This document shows positions 42,140 through 50,647 of a stretch of DNA of 64,000 nucleotides, one piece after another; within the stretch, counting starts at the first letter, position 1; each line of letters begins with the position of its first letter. The stretch covers positions 1 through 64,000 of the forward strand of contig CBFHKY010000003.1 in assembly GCA_965656525.1 (NCBI GenBank), given 5' to 3'. Position numbers and translations under genes: made by a program. The notes beneath the pieces are model-generated. The model made no database searches. It saw nothing but the letters and a program-made list of their open reading frames with translations, and had not been told where the DNA came from. Source of the stretch: Pseudomaricurvus sp965656525 (GTDB lineage Bacteria > Pseudomonadota > Gammaproteobacteria > Pseudomonadales > Cellvibrionaceae).

Positions 42140-43261
42140 ATGCGAAGTATGAGTTCTTTTTTTGATCTAAAAACTGCCCTGCGACTGAGCTGGTTTGGGG
42201 TGATACTGGCAGCTTTGGTTGTGTCTTATGGCGCTTACACTCGCCTTGTTGATGCTGGTCTTGGGTGCCCCGACTGGCCCGGCTGTTATGGGTTTTTGGT
42301 GGTTCCGCAAACAGATGCACACATCGCCATTGCCGAAAGCCGCTTCCCTGATACCCCCGTTGAAGCTCATAAAGGCTGGGCCGAGATGGTACATCGCTAT
42401 CTTGCGGGTGGGCTGGGCTTACTGGTACTTGCTCTTGCTGCTGTAGCGGTAAAACAACGTAAGCGTGGTGATTACCCCGTGGCACTCAGCATGAGTTTGC
42501 TGGTGCTGATCATCGTGCAAGCACTTTTTGGTATGTGGACAGTCACATTGAAACTCTGGCCCCAGATTGTCACCCTGCACTTACTGGGCGGGTTTGCCAC
42601 ATTGAGCTTATTGTTTGTCTTGCTATTAAAACTCAAAAGTCTCAACCAGCGTGACGCCACCCAACAAACAGTAACCGCATCCGTTTTACAACAGACTGAA
42701 TCCCCTTTACCGATTCGGTTGTTGTGGTTGGCATTGGCGTTTGTGGTTGTGCAGATCGCACTGGGTGGTTGGACCAGCGCCAACTATGCGGCCTTTGCTT
42801 GCCCAGACTTTCCCACTTGCCAGGGAGAGCTGTGGCCTGAAAGCATGTCTATCAAAGAAGGGCTCAATATTACTCAGCATGTTGGCCCCAATTATTTGGG
42901 TGGTCAAATGGAAGGCCCCGCGCGCGTTGCCATCCATTCTTTGCACCGACTGGGAGCTCTGATTGTCACACTGGTGATCGGTTTGCTTTGCTGGCAATTA
43001 TGGCGGCGCCAACACCAGATCATGGCGACCACTGTGGCCGCCGTTCTGTGTTTACAGCTCACTATTGGTATTGCCAATGTCTTCTGGCAGTTCCCGCTGG
43101 CCTTAGCCCTAGCCCACAATACAGGGGCCGCCTTATTACTGCTTACCTTATGCGCACTGATATGCCATCACTATTTCCGCAGTAATCGTTTCGCCCACCA
43201 CTCTGCCACCATCACCCACAAAAGAGGTTCCAGCTATGAAGCTCAGTCGCTCAGCTATTAA
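42140..43261 (+). CDS. ctaA: Heme A synthase (COX15/CtaA)
   Basis: Oxidises heme O to heme A in the inner membrane. The ATG at 42140 has AAGG 9 bp upstream and gives 373 residues with about eight membrane helices in two halves. Conserved pieces are YTRLVDAGLGCPDWPGC (about 35-51), EAHKGWAEMVHRYLAG (about 73-88), CPDFPTC in the second half and LHRLGA (about 275). Two conserved histidines in each half bind heme. It ends 26 bp inside cyoE. Confidence 0.93.
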   Translation: MRSMSSFFDLKTALRLSWFGVILAALVVSYGAYTRLVDAGLGCPDWPGCYGFLVVPQTDAHIAIAESRFPDTPVEAHKGWAEMVHRYLAGGLGLLVLALAAVAVKQRKRGDYPVALSMSLLVLIIVQALFGMWTVTLKLWPQIVTLHLLGGFATLSLLFVLLLKLKSLNQRDATQQTVTASVLQQTESPLPIRLLWLALAFVVVQIALGGWTSANYAAFACPDFPTCQGELWPESMSIKEGLNITQHVGPNYLGGQMEGPARVAIHSLHRLGALIVTLVIGLLCWQLWRRQHQIMATTVAAVLCLQLTIGIANVFWQFPLALALAHNTGAALLLLTLCALICHHYFRSNRFAHHSATITHKRGSSYEAQSLSY

Positions 43262-44258
43262 AGTGGATGATCTTGCCCTTGATCACCTGCACCACTGGCA
43301 AGAAACGCTAAAAAGCTATTACCGCCTCACCAAACCCAAAGTGGTGGCCGTGATGCTGTTAACTGCCATCGTTGGGATGCTCTTAGCCAGCGACAGTCAA
43401 ATACCTTGGAATGCCTTATTCTGGGGGACACTGGGCATCAGCATGGCGGCTGGTGCTNNNNNNNNNNNNNNNNNNNNNNNNNNNNNNNNNNNNNNNNNNN
43501 NNNNNNNNNNNNNNNNNNNNNNNNNNNNNNNNNNNNNNNNNNNNNNNNNNNNNNNNGCCGCCGCCATTAATCATGTAGTCGACAACCGCATCGATCGCTT
43601 TATGACGCGAACCCAATCACGCCCCATCCCACAGGGAGAAGTATCGCTGCCTCACGCCGTTGGCTTTGCCGTGAGTTTAGGTGCCGGTGGTCTGTTGATA
43701 CTGACCGTGATGGTAAACCCATTGACCGCTTGGCTGACGTTTGCCTCAGTCATTGGATACGCCATTATTTACAGCACATTTTTAAAACGTGCTACGCCAC
43801 AAAACATCACCATTGGTGGGCTCGCAGGCGCAGCACCACCACTTTTAGGCTGGACGGCCGTTACCAACCACATTGCACCAGAAAGCTTACTGCTGGTATT
43901 GATCATTTTTGCTTGGACACCACCGCACTTTTGGGCGCTGGCGATTCACAGAAAAAATGAATACGCCAAAGCCGGTGTACCTATGCTGCCCGTCACCCAT
44001 GGCACTGCATTTACTCGTTTGCAGATTGTGCTGTATTCCCTGTTGATGATCATTACCACGCTACTCCCCTACCTTTATGGCAGCAGCGGAGTGTTGTATC
44101 TCTGCGGGGTGTCTTTGCTGAATATTGAACAGCTGAGACGGGTACATAGACTCTACCGCGGCGACCCCAAAGCGCCTATGCAGCTATTTCTTTACTCAAT
44201 CAACTACATCATGCTGCTGTTCGTGGTAATTTTATTGGATCACTACATCGCTTTGTAA
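43236..44258 (+). CDS. cyoE: Protoheme IX farnesyltransferase (heme O synthase), interrupted by an N-run
   Basis: Adds farnesyl to heme b to make heme O, the substrate of CtaA. As given the frame has 340 codons, of which 33 are N. The flanks SMAAGA and AAAINHVVDNRID join without loss into the conserved GxAAAINHVxDxxID motif, which would give about 307 residues, the usual size. The second conserved region is YSTFLKRATPQNITIGG. UbiA-type fold with about nine helices. Last gene of the cox cluster. Confidence 0.93.
   Translation: MKLSRSAIKVDDLALDHLHHWQETLKSYYRLTKPKVVAVMLLTAIVGMLLASDSQIPWNALFWGTLGISMAAGAXXXXXXXXXXXXXXXXXXXXXXXXXXXXXXXXXAAAINHVVDNRIDRFMTRTQSRPIPQGEVSLPHAVGFAVSLGAGGLLILTVMVNPLTAWLTFASVIGYAIIYSTFLKRATPQNITIGGLAGAAPPLLGWTAVTNHIAPESLLLVLIIFAWTPPHFWALAIHRKNEYAKAGVPMLPVTHGTAFTRLQIVLYSLLMIITTLLPYLYGSSGVLYLCGVSLLNIEQLRRVHRLYRGDPKAPMQLFLYSINYIMLLFVVILLDHYIAL
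43458..43556. other. Assembly gap (99 N) inside cyoE, probably false
   Basis: The reading frame is kept and the flanking codons restore a conserved motif exactly when the N are removed, so no coding sequence appears to be missing. Confidence 0.75.
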
Positions 44259-44277
44259 CTCTGCATTTGTACAACAC

Positions 44278-44313
44278 GCAGGCTCATACGACACGTTTGA
44301 GTATTGAGCCTGC
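44278..44313 (+). terminator. Hairpin after the cox cluster
   Basis: Nine-bp stem GCAGGCTCA / TGAGCCTGC around an 18-nt loop, 20 bp past the cyoE stop, followed by a T/C-rich tract. Probable terminator. Confidence 0.55.
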
Positions 44314-44437
44314 ACCCTCTTAGTTTCTTCTTTATTTACCTCTCACTGTGTCGTCTAAACACCTTTAGTGGACACAGGTCATAACAATTCTTTGCTGCTT
44401 TGGTTCATACTGAACGCATTATTGCCATCACTGGCGT

Positions 44438-44466
44438 TTCAATATTCAGTGGTCAACCTCTATAAT
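44438..44466 (+). promoter_or_regulatory. Putative sigma70 promoter of the RND efflux pair
   Basis: A perfect TATAAT at 44461-44466 with TTCAAT 17 bp upstream. The transcript would start near 44473 and run 68 nt to the ATG at 44541. An in-frame codon at 44469 would be at the transcript start and is rejected. Confidence 0.5.
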
Positions 44467-44540
44467 ACGTGGTCTCCCTTCTTGCAGTGGTTGCTTTCTC
44501 ATGGCACCCCCTAGTCAAGCGTCAACGCAAAGGAAATTTA

Positions 44541-45764
44541 ATGTCACTTCAGCTGATAAAGCACTCAGTCGCCGCTTTTGTTTTTATGTCTTTTGTCACT
44601 GGGTGCTCAGACAATACCGAGCAACACACGCCACCACCACCAGCTGTTTCTGTGATTGAAGTGAAGACTCAAGAGGTCGGTAACATCGATGAATATGTAG
44701 CCCGTACCGAAGCCTTCCGGTCCGTCGCTCTGCGGGCTCGTGTCGAAGGCACAATCACCAAAAGGCTGTTCACCGAAGGGGAAGTCGTAGAAAAGGGGCA
44801 GTTGTTGTTTGAAATTGATCGTGAGAGTTATGAAGCGGCTTTTCGACAAGCCGATGCCAATTTGTTCAGTGCGATCACAGAACGCGAGCGCACCAAACGC
44901 GATTACGAACGAGGATTAGAGCTGCGCCCTAATGGTTTTATCAGTCAATCAGACTTAGACACGCTAGCCAGCAATGCTCGCAAAGCAGAATCGGCAGTAG
45001 TGGCATCTGAAGCCACGGTACAAAATGCCAAAGTTAACTTAGAGCACACCCGTATCCGCGCCCCATTTTCGGGTCGAATCAGTGCGGTGCGATACAGTGT
45101 CGGCAATTTAGTAGGCCCTAACAGCGACCCTCTCGCCACGCTACTGCAAGATGACCCCATTTACGCCAACATGCAGGTGGATGAAAGCAGTTACATCACT
45201 CGCCTACAGGCTTTCATTGATCGTGAGCACCCTGAAACACTGCCTTCCAGGCCCAAAGACAATCAGTTCAACATGACGCTGGTTTTACCCAATGGTACTC
45301 GGCACAAATACCCCGGCACCATTACCTATGCAGACATTGAAGCCAACCCCACTACTGGCACCATCATGCTACGTGCGGAGTTTCCAAACCCGAGCGGTAT
45401 AGTAAGACCTGGGCTATATGGCACATTGCTGGTGGAAGAAAACCAAAAGTCGATGGTGCCTGTGGTACCTCAGTACGCCGTGCAGCAAGATCAACAAGGG
45501 TATTTTGTGTTAGTCGTCGATGAGAAAAATACCGTCCGTGCCAACCATGTGGAGTTAGGACGAACGATTGGCCCCATGTGGGTGGTGGAATCAGGCTTAG
45601 AAGAAGGGCGCTTAGTTATTGTCGAAGGCCTACAAAAAGTTCGTACGGGAGCCGAAGTCACTCCTGTCGTCAAACTGCTAGACACACAAACCGGCGCCTT
45701 GAGCGCTCCCCCCAAAGAAGCGAGTACCGACAACCCCACACCTGTCGCGACGCCATCCAGCTAA
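44541..45764 (+). CDS. RND efflux periplasmic adaptor (membrane fusion protein), lipoprotein
   Basis: 407 residues; the ATG at 44541 follows AAAGGAAA at 6 bp. Signal peptide with lipobox VTGC (Cys22), then the barrel-sandwich halves (LRARVEGTITKRLFTEGEVVEKGQLLFEID in pieces, about 55-85; NLEHTRIRAPFSGRIS, about 165-180) flanking a helical hairpin, a beta-barrel domain and a membrane-proximal domain. AcrA/MexA type. It is 14 bp before the pump gene. Substrates are not predictable. Confidence 0.92.
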   Translation: MSLQLIKHSVAAFVFMSFVTGCSDNTEQHTPPPPAVSVIEVKTQEVGNIDEYVARTEAFRSVALRARVEGTITKRLFTEGEVVEKGQLLFEIDRESYEAAFRQADANLFSAITERERTKRDYERGLELRPNGFISQSDLDTLASNARKAESAVVASEATVQNAKVNLEHTRIRAPFSGRISAVRYSVGNLVGPNSDPLATLLQDDPIYANMQVDESSYITRLQAFIDREHPETLPSRPKDNQFNMTLVLPNGTRHKYPGTITYADIEANPTTGTIMLRAEFPNPSGIVRPGLYGTLLVEENQKSMVPVVPQYAVQQDQQGYFVLVVDEKNTVRANHVELGRTIGPMWVVESGLEEGRLVIVEGLQKVRTGAEVTPVVKLLDTQTGALSAPPKEASTDNPTPVATPSS

Positions 45765-45778
45765 TCTAAGGGGTTTCC

Positions 45779-48700
45779 ATGTTCAGCCAATTTTTTATTG
45801 CTCGTCCTAAGTTTGCTTTGGTTATCGCCATTGTAATTTCGATGGCAGGCTTAATCTGCTTGAATCTTCTGCCAGTTAACCTCTACCCACACATCGCACC
45901 ACCGCAAATACGCGTTCAAGCCCACTACCCCGGTGCTGACGCAACAGTGGTGGAAGATTCTGTGATTCGACCTCTAGAGGAGAAAATCAACGGCATCGAA
46001 GGCTTGCTGTATATTGAATCCACCGCATCCAACAACGGCAGTGCATCGATCAATATCACGTTTCGCCAAGGCACTGATGTGGATGTGGCACAGGTAAACG
46101 TACAAAACAAAGTTGCCATCGCCGAAAATAAATTACCCGCTGAAGTATTGCGCAGTGGCGTAACAGTGAGCCAGCAAAACAGCGACATGCTCATGGGGAT
46201 CAACCTGATCTCCAGCGATCCACAGTTGGATAAAGTCTATTTGTCCAACTATGGCAGCGATTATTTGATCGAGTCGCTCGCTCGGTTAGAGGGCGTTGGG
46301 AGTGCCGCGGTCATGGGCGAAATGACCTACGCCATGCGTATTTGGCTCAATCCCAAACGAATGGCCTCGCTGGATGTAACGGTCGCCGACATTCGTAACG
46401 CACTGCAAGAACAAAACCTCATCGTTGCCGCCGGAAAGCTTGGCGCTCCGCCCACCAATGATTTGCAACAATTTGAATACAGTGTGCAAGCGCAAGGGCG
46501 CTTACTGGACGAGAAAGAGTTCGGTCATATCATTATCCGCGCTATGCCCGATGGCTCTTTTACTCGCCTACAAGACGTCGCTCGAATTGCTATAGGTTCC
46601 CAGGCCTATTCCGCTTCCGGGAAGATGAACAACCAAGACACGGCTTTTATTGTCATCAGTCAGCGCAGTGATGCCAATGCGGTCCTAGTTGGGGAACGCG
46701 TACGCGCTGAAATGGAAAAACTATCCAAGCGCATGCCAGAAGGTATGTCCTACGCCATCAGCTTTGATACCACACGCTTTATTGAGCGCTCCATTTCTGA
46801 AGTACAAAGTACGCTTTATCAGGCGGTAATTTTGGTAGTTTTGGTGGTTTTTGCTTTTCTACAAAACTGGCGCGCCACTCTCATACCGGCCGTGACTATC
46901 CCCGTGTCTTTGATAGGAACATTCACTTTTTTGCTGTTAATGGGCTTCACCATCAATACCATCACCCTCTTTGCGATGGTACTGGCTATTGGCATTGTGG
47001 TGGATGACGCCATTGTGGTGATCGAAAACGTCGTTCGGCTGATTGAAGAAGAAAGCATGAGCGCTTTAGACGCCACCCGGCAAGCCATGAAAGAAGTCAC
47101 CGGCCCAATCATTGCCACGACCTTGGTCCTGCTTGCGGTGTTTGTCCCGGTTGCGTTTATGCCTGGGGCAACAGGTGTGATCTACCAACAATTTGCTGTG
47201 ACCTTAGCCGTCGCCGTTTGTATATCATCCATTAACGCCTTAACCCTGAGCCCAGCACTTTGTGCATTGCTGCTAAAGTCTAATAAAACCCAAAAAATGG
47301 TGTACCTAAAGCCGCTGGAAGCTGGCTTAGAAAAACTGCGCGGGTCTTACCGTTTAGCCGTCGCACAATTGTTGAGGTTTCCCCTAACAACACTGGCCAT
47401 CACACTGATTATCGGTTTGATCACCCTGTGGATGGCAACAGCAACACCCACCGGTTTCATACCAGAAGAAGATCAAGGTATTCTCATGATGGATGTGCAG
47501 CTGCCCGATGCCGCTTCTGTCAATCGTACGTCTCAAGTTATGGCAAATATCACCCAAAAGGTTCTGGCTCAAGAGGGTGTTCGAGACATCATTACCGTTG
47601 CTGGCCATTCCATATTAGCCGGCTCGGGGCCAAATCGCGCATTGGGTATTATCGTGCTGGATGACTGGGATGACCGCACAGACAAGACACTCAGTTATTC
47701 CAGCATTCAGCAGCGCCTGCAAGGTGCACTGTGGAGCATACCGGAAGCACAGGTCATGGTATTTGCCACCCCGCCCATCCCTGGCATGGGAAGCTCTGGC
47801 GGTTTTGACTTACGCCTTCAGGACTCCCTAGGACGCACCCCTCAGGAACTGGCTCAAGTGGTAAACGGACTGGTATTTCGCGCCAACAGTGATCCACGAT
47901 TACAGCGAGTATTTAGCACCTATCGCGCTAACATTCCGCAGTACTTTCTTGAGATTGATCGCGATAAAGCCAAAGCTATTGGCGTATCATTAAGCGACAT
48001 ATTCCTGACCGTTCAAGCACAGTTGGGGTCTCTGTATGTGAATGACTTCAACCGCTTCGGAAATACTTATCAAGTGATCTTGCAGGCCGAAGCCGAGTAC
48101 CGCGCATCCCCGTCGGATTTATCCAACTATTATCTGCGCAACCAGCAAGGGGAAATGGTTCCTCTTGCCACACTGGGACAAATGAGCCCTATACTAGGCC
48201 CTAGTGGATTGAACCACTTTAATCTATACCCTTCCGCTAGCATCAGCGGCAGCGCAGCACCGGGATTTAGCTCTGGTGAAGCCATTACGGCCATTTCTGA
48301 ATTGGCTGAAAGCCTCCCAGACGGTTATTTGTTTGAATGGGCAGGGCAAACACGGCAAGAGCTCGACGCCGGTAACCTAGCCCCTATTTTGTTTGGTCTG
48401 GCGCTGCTATTTGTTTATCTGTTCTTGGTTGCTCAGTATGAAAGCTGGACAACCCCAGTCGCCGTCCTTGCTTGCGTACCACTGGCTCTGTTCGGTGCTT
48501 TTATTGCTTTGAACCTTACCCAAACGGCCAACAATCTATACGCCCAAGTCGGTTTGGTATTGCTCATTGGTTTGTCCACAAAAACCGCCATTTTGATCGT
48601 TGAGTTTGCCATACAACGACGCCGCGCCGGTGACTCCATTCGACAAGCCGCCAAAACGGCTGCTCGTCTGCGCTTTCGTGCGGTGCTGATGACGGCACTT

Positions 48701-48886
48701 TCTTTCGTGCTGGGCGTACTGCCATTGGTTTTGGCCAGCGGCCCCGGTGCCAATGGCCGCAGCTCCCTGGGCATTACCGTTCTAGGGGGCATGATCGCGG
48801 CGACACTACTTTCTACCTTGTTGGTGCCCATTTTCTACGCTTTGGTGCAACGCATGCGCGAATATTTCGCCCCTGACAAACGTTGA
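45779..48886 (+). CDS. RND efflux pump, HAE1 (AcrB/MexB) family
   Basis: Inner-membrane proton/drug antiporter, 1035 residues, the normal length. Twelve membrane helices in two sets of six with large periplasmic loops. The proton-relay aspartates are in GIVVDDAIVVIENV (about 402-415) and the relay lysine in GLSTKTAILIVEFA (about 930). GxxxPVxxxP-type loop motifs and IPEEDQG (about 560) are present. No outer-membrane channel gene or local regulator accompanies the pair, so a TolC-like partner must be encoded elsewhere. Confidence 0.95.
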   Translation: MFSQFFIARPKFALVIAIVISMAGLICLNLLPVNLYPHIAPPQIRVQAHYPGADATVVEDSVIRPLEEKINGIEGLLYIESTASNNGSASINITFRQGTDVDVAQVNVQNKVAIAENKLPAEVLRSGVTVSQQNSDMLMGINLISSDPQLDKVYLSNYGSDYLIESLARLEGVGSAAVMGEMTYAMRIWLNPKRMASLDVTVADIRNALQEQNLIVAAGKLGAPPTNDLQQFEYSVQAQGRLLDEKEFGHIIIRAMPDGSFTRLQDVARIAIGSQAYSASGKMNNQDTAFIVISQRSDANAVLVGERVRAEMEKLSKRMPEGMSYAISFDTTRFIERSISEVQSTLYQAVILVVLVVFAFLQNWRATLIPAVTIPVSLIGTFTFLLLMGFTINTITLFAMVLAIGIVVDDAIVVIENVVRLIEEESMSALDATRQAMKEVTGPIIATTLVLLAVFVPVAFMPGATGVIYQQFAVTLAVAVCISSINALTLSPALCALLLKSNKTQKMVYLKPLEAGLEKLRGSYRLAVAQLLRFPLTTLAITLIIGLITLWMATATPTGFIPEEDQGILMMDVQLPDAASVNRTSQVMANITQKVLAQEGVRDIITVAGHSILAGSGPNRALGIIVLDDWDDRTDKTLSYSSIQQRLQGALWSIPEAQVMVFATPPIPGMGSSGGFDLRLQDSLGRTPQELAQVVNGLVFRANSDPRLQRVFSTYRANIPQYFLEIDRDKAKAIGVSLSDIFLTVQAQLGSLYVNDFNRFGNTYQVILQAEAEYRASPSDLSNYYLRNQQGEMVPLATLGQMSPILGPSGLNHFNLYPSASISGSAAPGFSSGEAITAISELAESLPDGYLFEWAGQTRQELDAGNLAPILFGLALLFVYLFLVAQYESWTTPVAVLACVPLALFGAFIALNLTQTANNLYAQVGLVLLIGLSTKTAILIVEFAIQRRRAGDSIRQAAKTAARLRFRAVLMTALSFVLGVLPLVLASGPGANGRSSLGITVLGGMIAATLLSTLLVPIFYALVQRMREYFAPDKR

Positions 48887-48928
48887 GCGTAAGACCTCCG
48901 ACACCCAAAAAGTGATGGTCGCAATTGC

Positions 48929-49026
48929 NNNNNNNNNNNNNNNNNNNNNNNNNNNNNNNNNNNNNNNNNNNNNNNNNNNNNNNNNNNNNNNNNNNNNNNN
49001 NNNNNNNNNNNNNNNNNNNNNNNNNN
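48929..49026. other. Assembly gap (98 N) between RND pump and ubiE
   Basis: Unknown bases 42 bp after the RND stop. No overlap or coding continuity between the flanks is visible, so its real size and content cannot be judged. Confidence 0.9.
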
Positions 49027-49053
49027 CGTTTCTCGGCCATCGAACCGCCACAC

Positions 49054-49160
49054 ACCTTAAGGTACAATTTTGAGGTACAATGCTGAAAACGCCGCCGCAA
49101 CGTACCTTGAATAAAGCACCTTAAGCAAAGTACTCGGCCCAATTGAATGTACCTTTAGGT
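49054..49160. repeat. Repeated ACCTTWAGGT-like motifs upstream of ubiE
   Basis: A perfect palindrome ACCTTAAGGT (49054-49063), a partial copy ACCTTAAGC (49118-49126) and ACCTTTAGGT (49151-49160), plus two direct copies of AGGTACAA (49061 region and 49074) and the inverse GTACCTT (49102). Five related hexamers in about 110 bp. Confidence 0.45.
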
Positions 49161-49194
49161 AGCGCGGCCCCGACTCAATTTGTTGATGACGCCC

Positions 49195-49944
49195 ATGACT
49201 GATAAAAAAACGACCCATTTTGGTTTTCAAGAAGTCCCCATCGAAGATAAGGCCAACCGCGTAGCTGACGTTTTTCATTCGGTCGCGGCCAAGTACGACA
49301 TTATGAACGACCTGATGTCGGGTGGTGTGCACCGCCTCTGGAAGCGTTTTACCATTGAAATCTCTGGTGTACGTGCGGGCGATAAAGTGTTGGATATTGC
49401 CGGAGGCACAGGCGATCTGAGCTATAAGTTTTCACGCCTTGTGGGCCCTGAGGGTTTGGTGGTACTGGCCGACATTAATGAATCTATGTTGCGCGTCGGC
49501 CGTGACCGCCTGACAGATCGCGGCGTCAGTAGTAACTTGGTGGTGGCACAAGCCGACGCCCAGTACTTGCCGTTTCCCGACAACACCTTTGATTGCATCA
49601 CCATTGCTTTTGGCCTTCGCAATGTTACCGATAAAGACCTCGCTTTACGTTCCATGCTGCGTATTTTGAAGCCCGGCGGCCGTTTACTCGTACTGGAATT
49701 TTCTAAGCCGAAAAGTCAGGCCTTAAGCAAAGTTTACGACACCTATTCCTTTCGAGTTCTGCCCTTTATGGGTAAATTGATCGCCAATGACGCAGACAGT
49801 TACAGCTATCTGGCGGAGTCCATTCGCATGCACCCAGATCAAGAGACTCTCCAGGGCATGATGGAAGAAGCCGGCTTTGCGAACTGCCGCTACCACAACA
49901 TGACTGGCGGTGTTGTCGCGCTGCACAAAGGCACCAAACCCTGA
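49195..49944 (+). CDS. ubiE: Ubiquinone/menaquinone C-methyltransferase UbiE
   Basis: SAM-dependent C-methylation of demethylated quinol intermediates. The ATG at 49195 (MTDKKTTHFGFQEV) gives 249 residues, close to E. coli (251). FHSVAAKYDIMNDLMSGGVHRLWK (in pieces, about 27-52), motif I DIAGGTGDLSYKF (about 66-78) and FGLRNVTDK (about 139) are the UbiE signatures. First of the ubiE-ubiJ-ubiB set. Confidence 0.97.
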   Translation: MTDKKTTHFGFQEVPIEDKANRVADVFHSVAAKYDIMNDLMSGGVHRLWKRFTIEISGVRAGDKVLDIAGGTGDLSYKFSRLVGPEGLVVLADINESMLRVGRDRLTDRGVSSNLVVAQADAQYLPFPDNTFDCITIAFGLRNVTDKDLALRSMLRILKPGGRLLVLEFSKPKSQALSKVYDTYSFRVLPFMGKLIANDADSYSYLAESIRMHPDQETLQGMMEEAGFANCRYHNMTGGVVALHKGTKP

Positions 49945-49959
49945 GCTCTGGATCTGCTT

Positions 49960-50598
49960 ATGATTGACCCCACCATCAGTGCCGCCGCTACAGCATCTCT
50001 CGAAACGGCGATCAATCATGCCCTGCGTTATGATCCGGCAACAAAGCTGAAACTGTCACGCCTTGCCGGAAAAAGCCTCGCCATTGAAGTCAGTCAATCG
50101 GCACTGCGTCTGTGCGTTCATTTTGATGAATATGGCGTGCGCATCAGCCAAACCTGCGATAATCCGACCACCCGTCTAGTCGGCAGCGTTCGCGGACTGC
50201 TGAGCCTCGCTGTCGGTGATCGCGTGAATTTGGCAGGCAGCGGTGTCGAAGCTTGGGGCAACAGCGCCCTACTGGCGGACGTCAAACACATTGCCAGCGA
50301 TTTAGATTTGGATTGGGAAGAAGCACTTAATGATGTACTGGGCGATTTATTTGGGCACCCCATTGCTGAGATTATCCGCCTCAAACTCGGCTGGGTAAAG
50401 GCGCGTTCATCTGCGGGCAAACGCTTACTGCATGAGTTTCTTACAGAAGAGTTTCGCGCTGTGCCTTCAGAGGTAGAGCTCTCACAATTCAACCAAGCCG
50501 TGGATGAATTACGCCTAGCTGCGGATCGTGCTGAAGCTCGCCTACGCCGATTAACACAACGCCTAAATACACCAGTCACTGACGCGAATACTCGGTAA
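49960..50598 (+). CDS. ubiJ: Ubiquinone biosynthesis accessory factor UbiJ (SCP2 domain)
   Basis: 212 residues, 15 bp after ubiE. The N-terminal SCP2 lipid-binding domain (about 25-115: LAIEVSQSALRLCVHFDEYGV in pieces, GSVRGLLSLAVGD) is followed by a helical C-terminal coiled coil (about 160-210, VDELRLAADRAEARLRRLTQR). UbiJ binds quinone intermediates and organises the soluble Ubi complex. Position between ubiE and ubiB fixes the identity. Confidence 0.93.
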   Translation: MIDPTISAAATASLETAINHALRYDPATKLKLSRLAGKSLAIEVSQSALRLCVHFDEYGVRISQTCDNPTTRLVGSVRGLLSLAVGDRVNLAGSGVEAWGNSALLADVKHIASDLDLDWEEALNDVLGDLFGHPIAEIIRLKLGWVKARSSAGKRLLHEFLTEEFRAVPSEVELSQFNQAVDELRLAADRAEARLRRLTQRLNTPVTDANTR

Positions 50599-50647
50599 AG
50601 CACACATCGTTATATTCGCCTACCCAAAGCTCTAAAAGGAATACACC

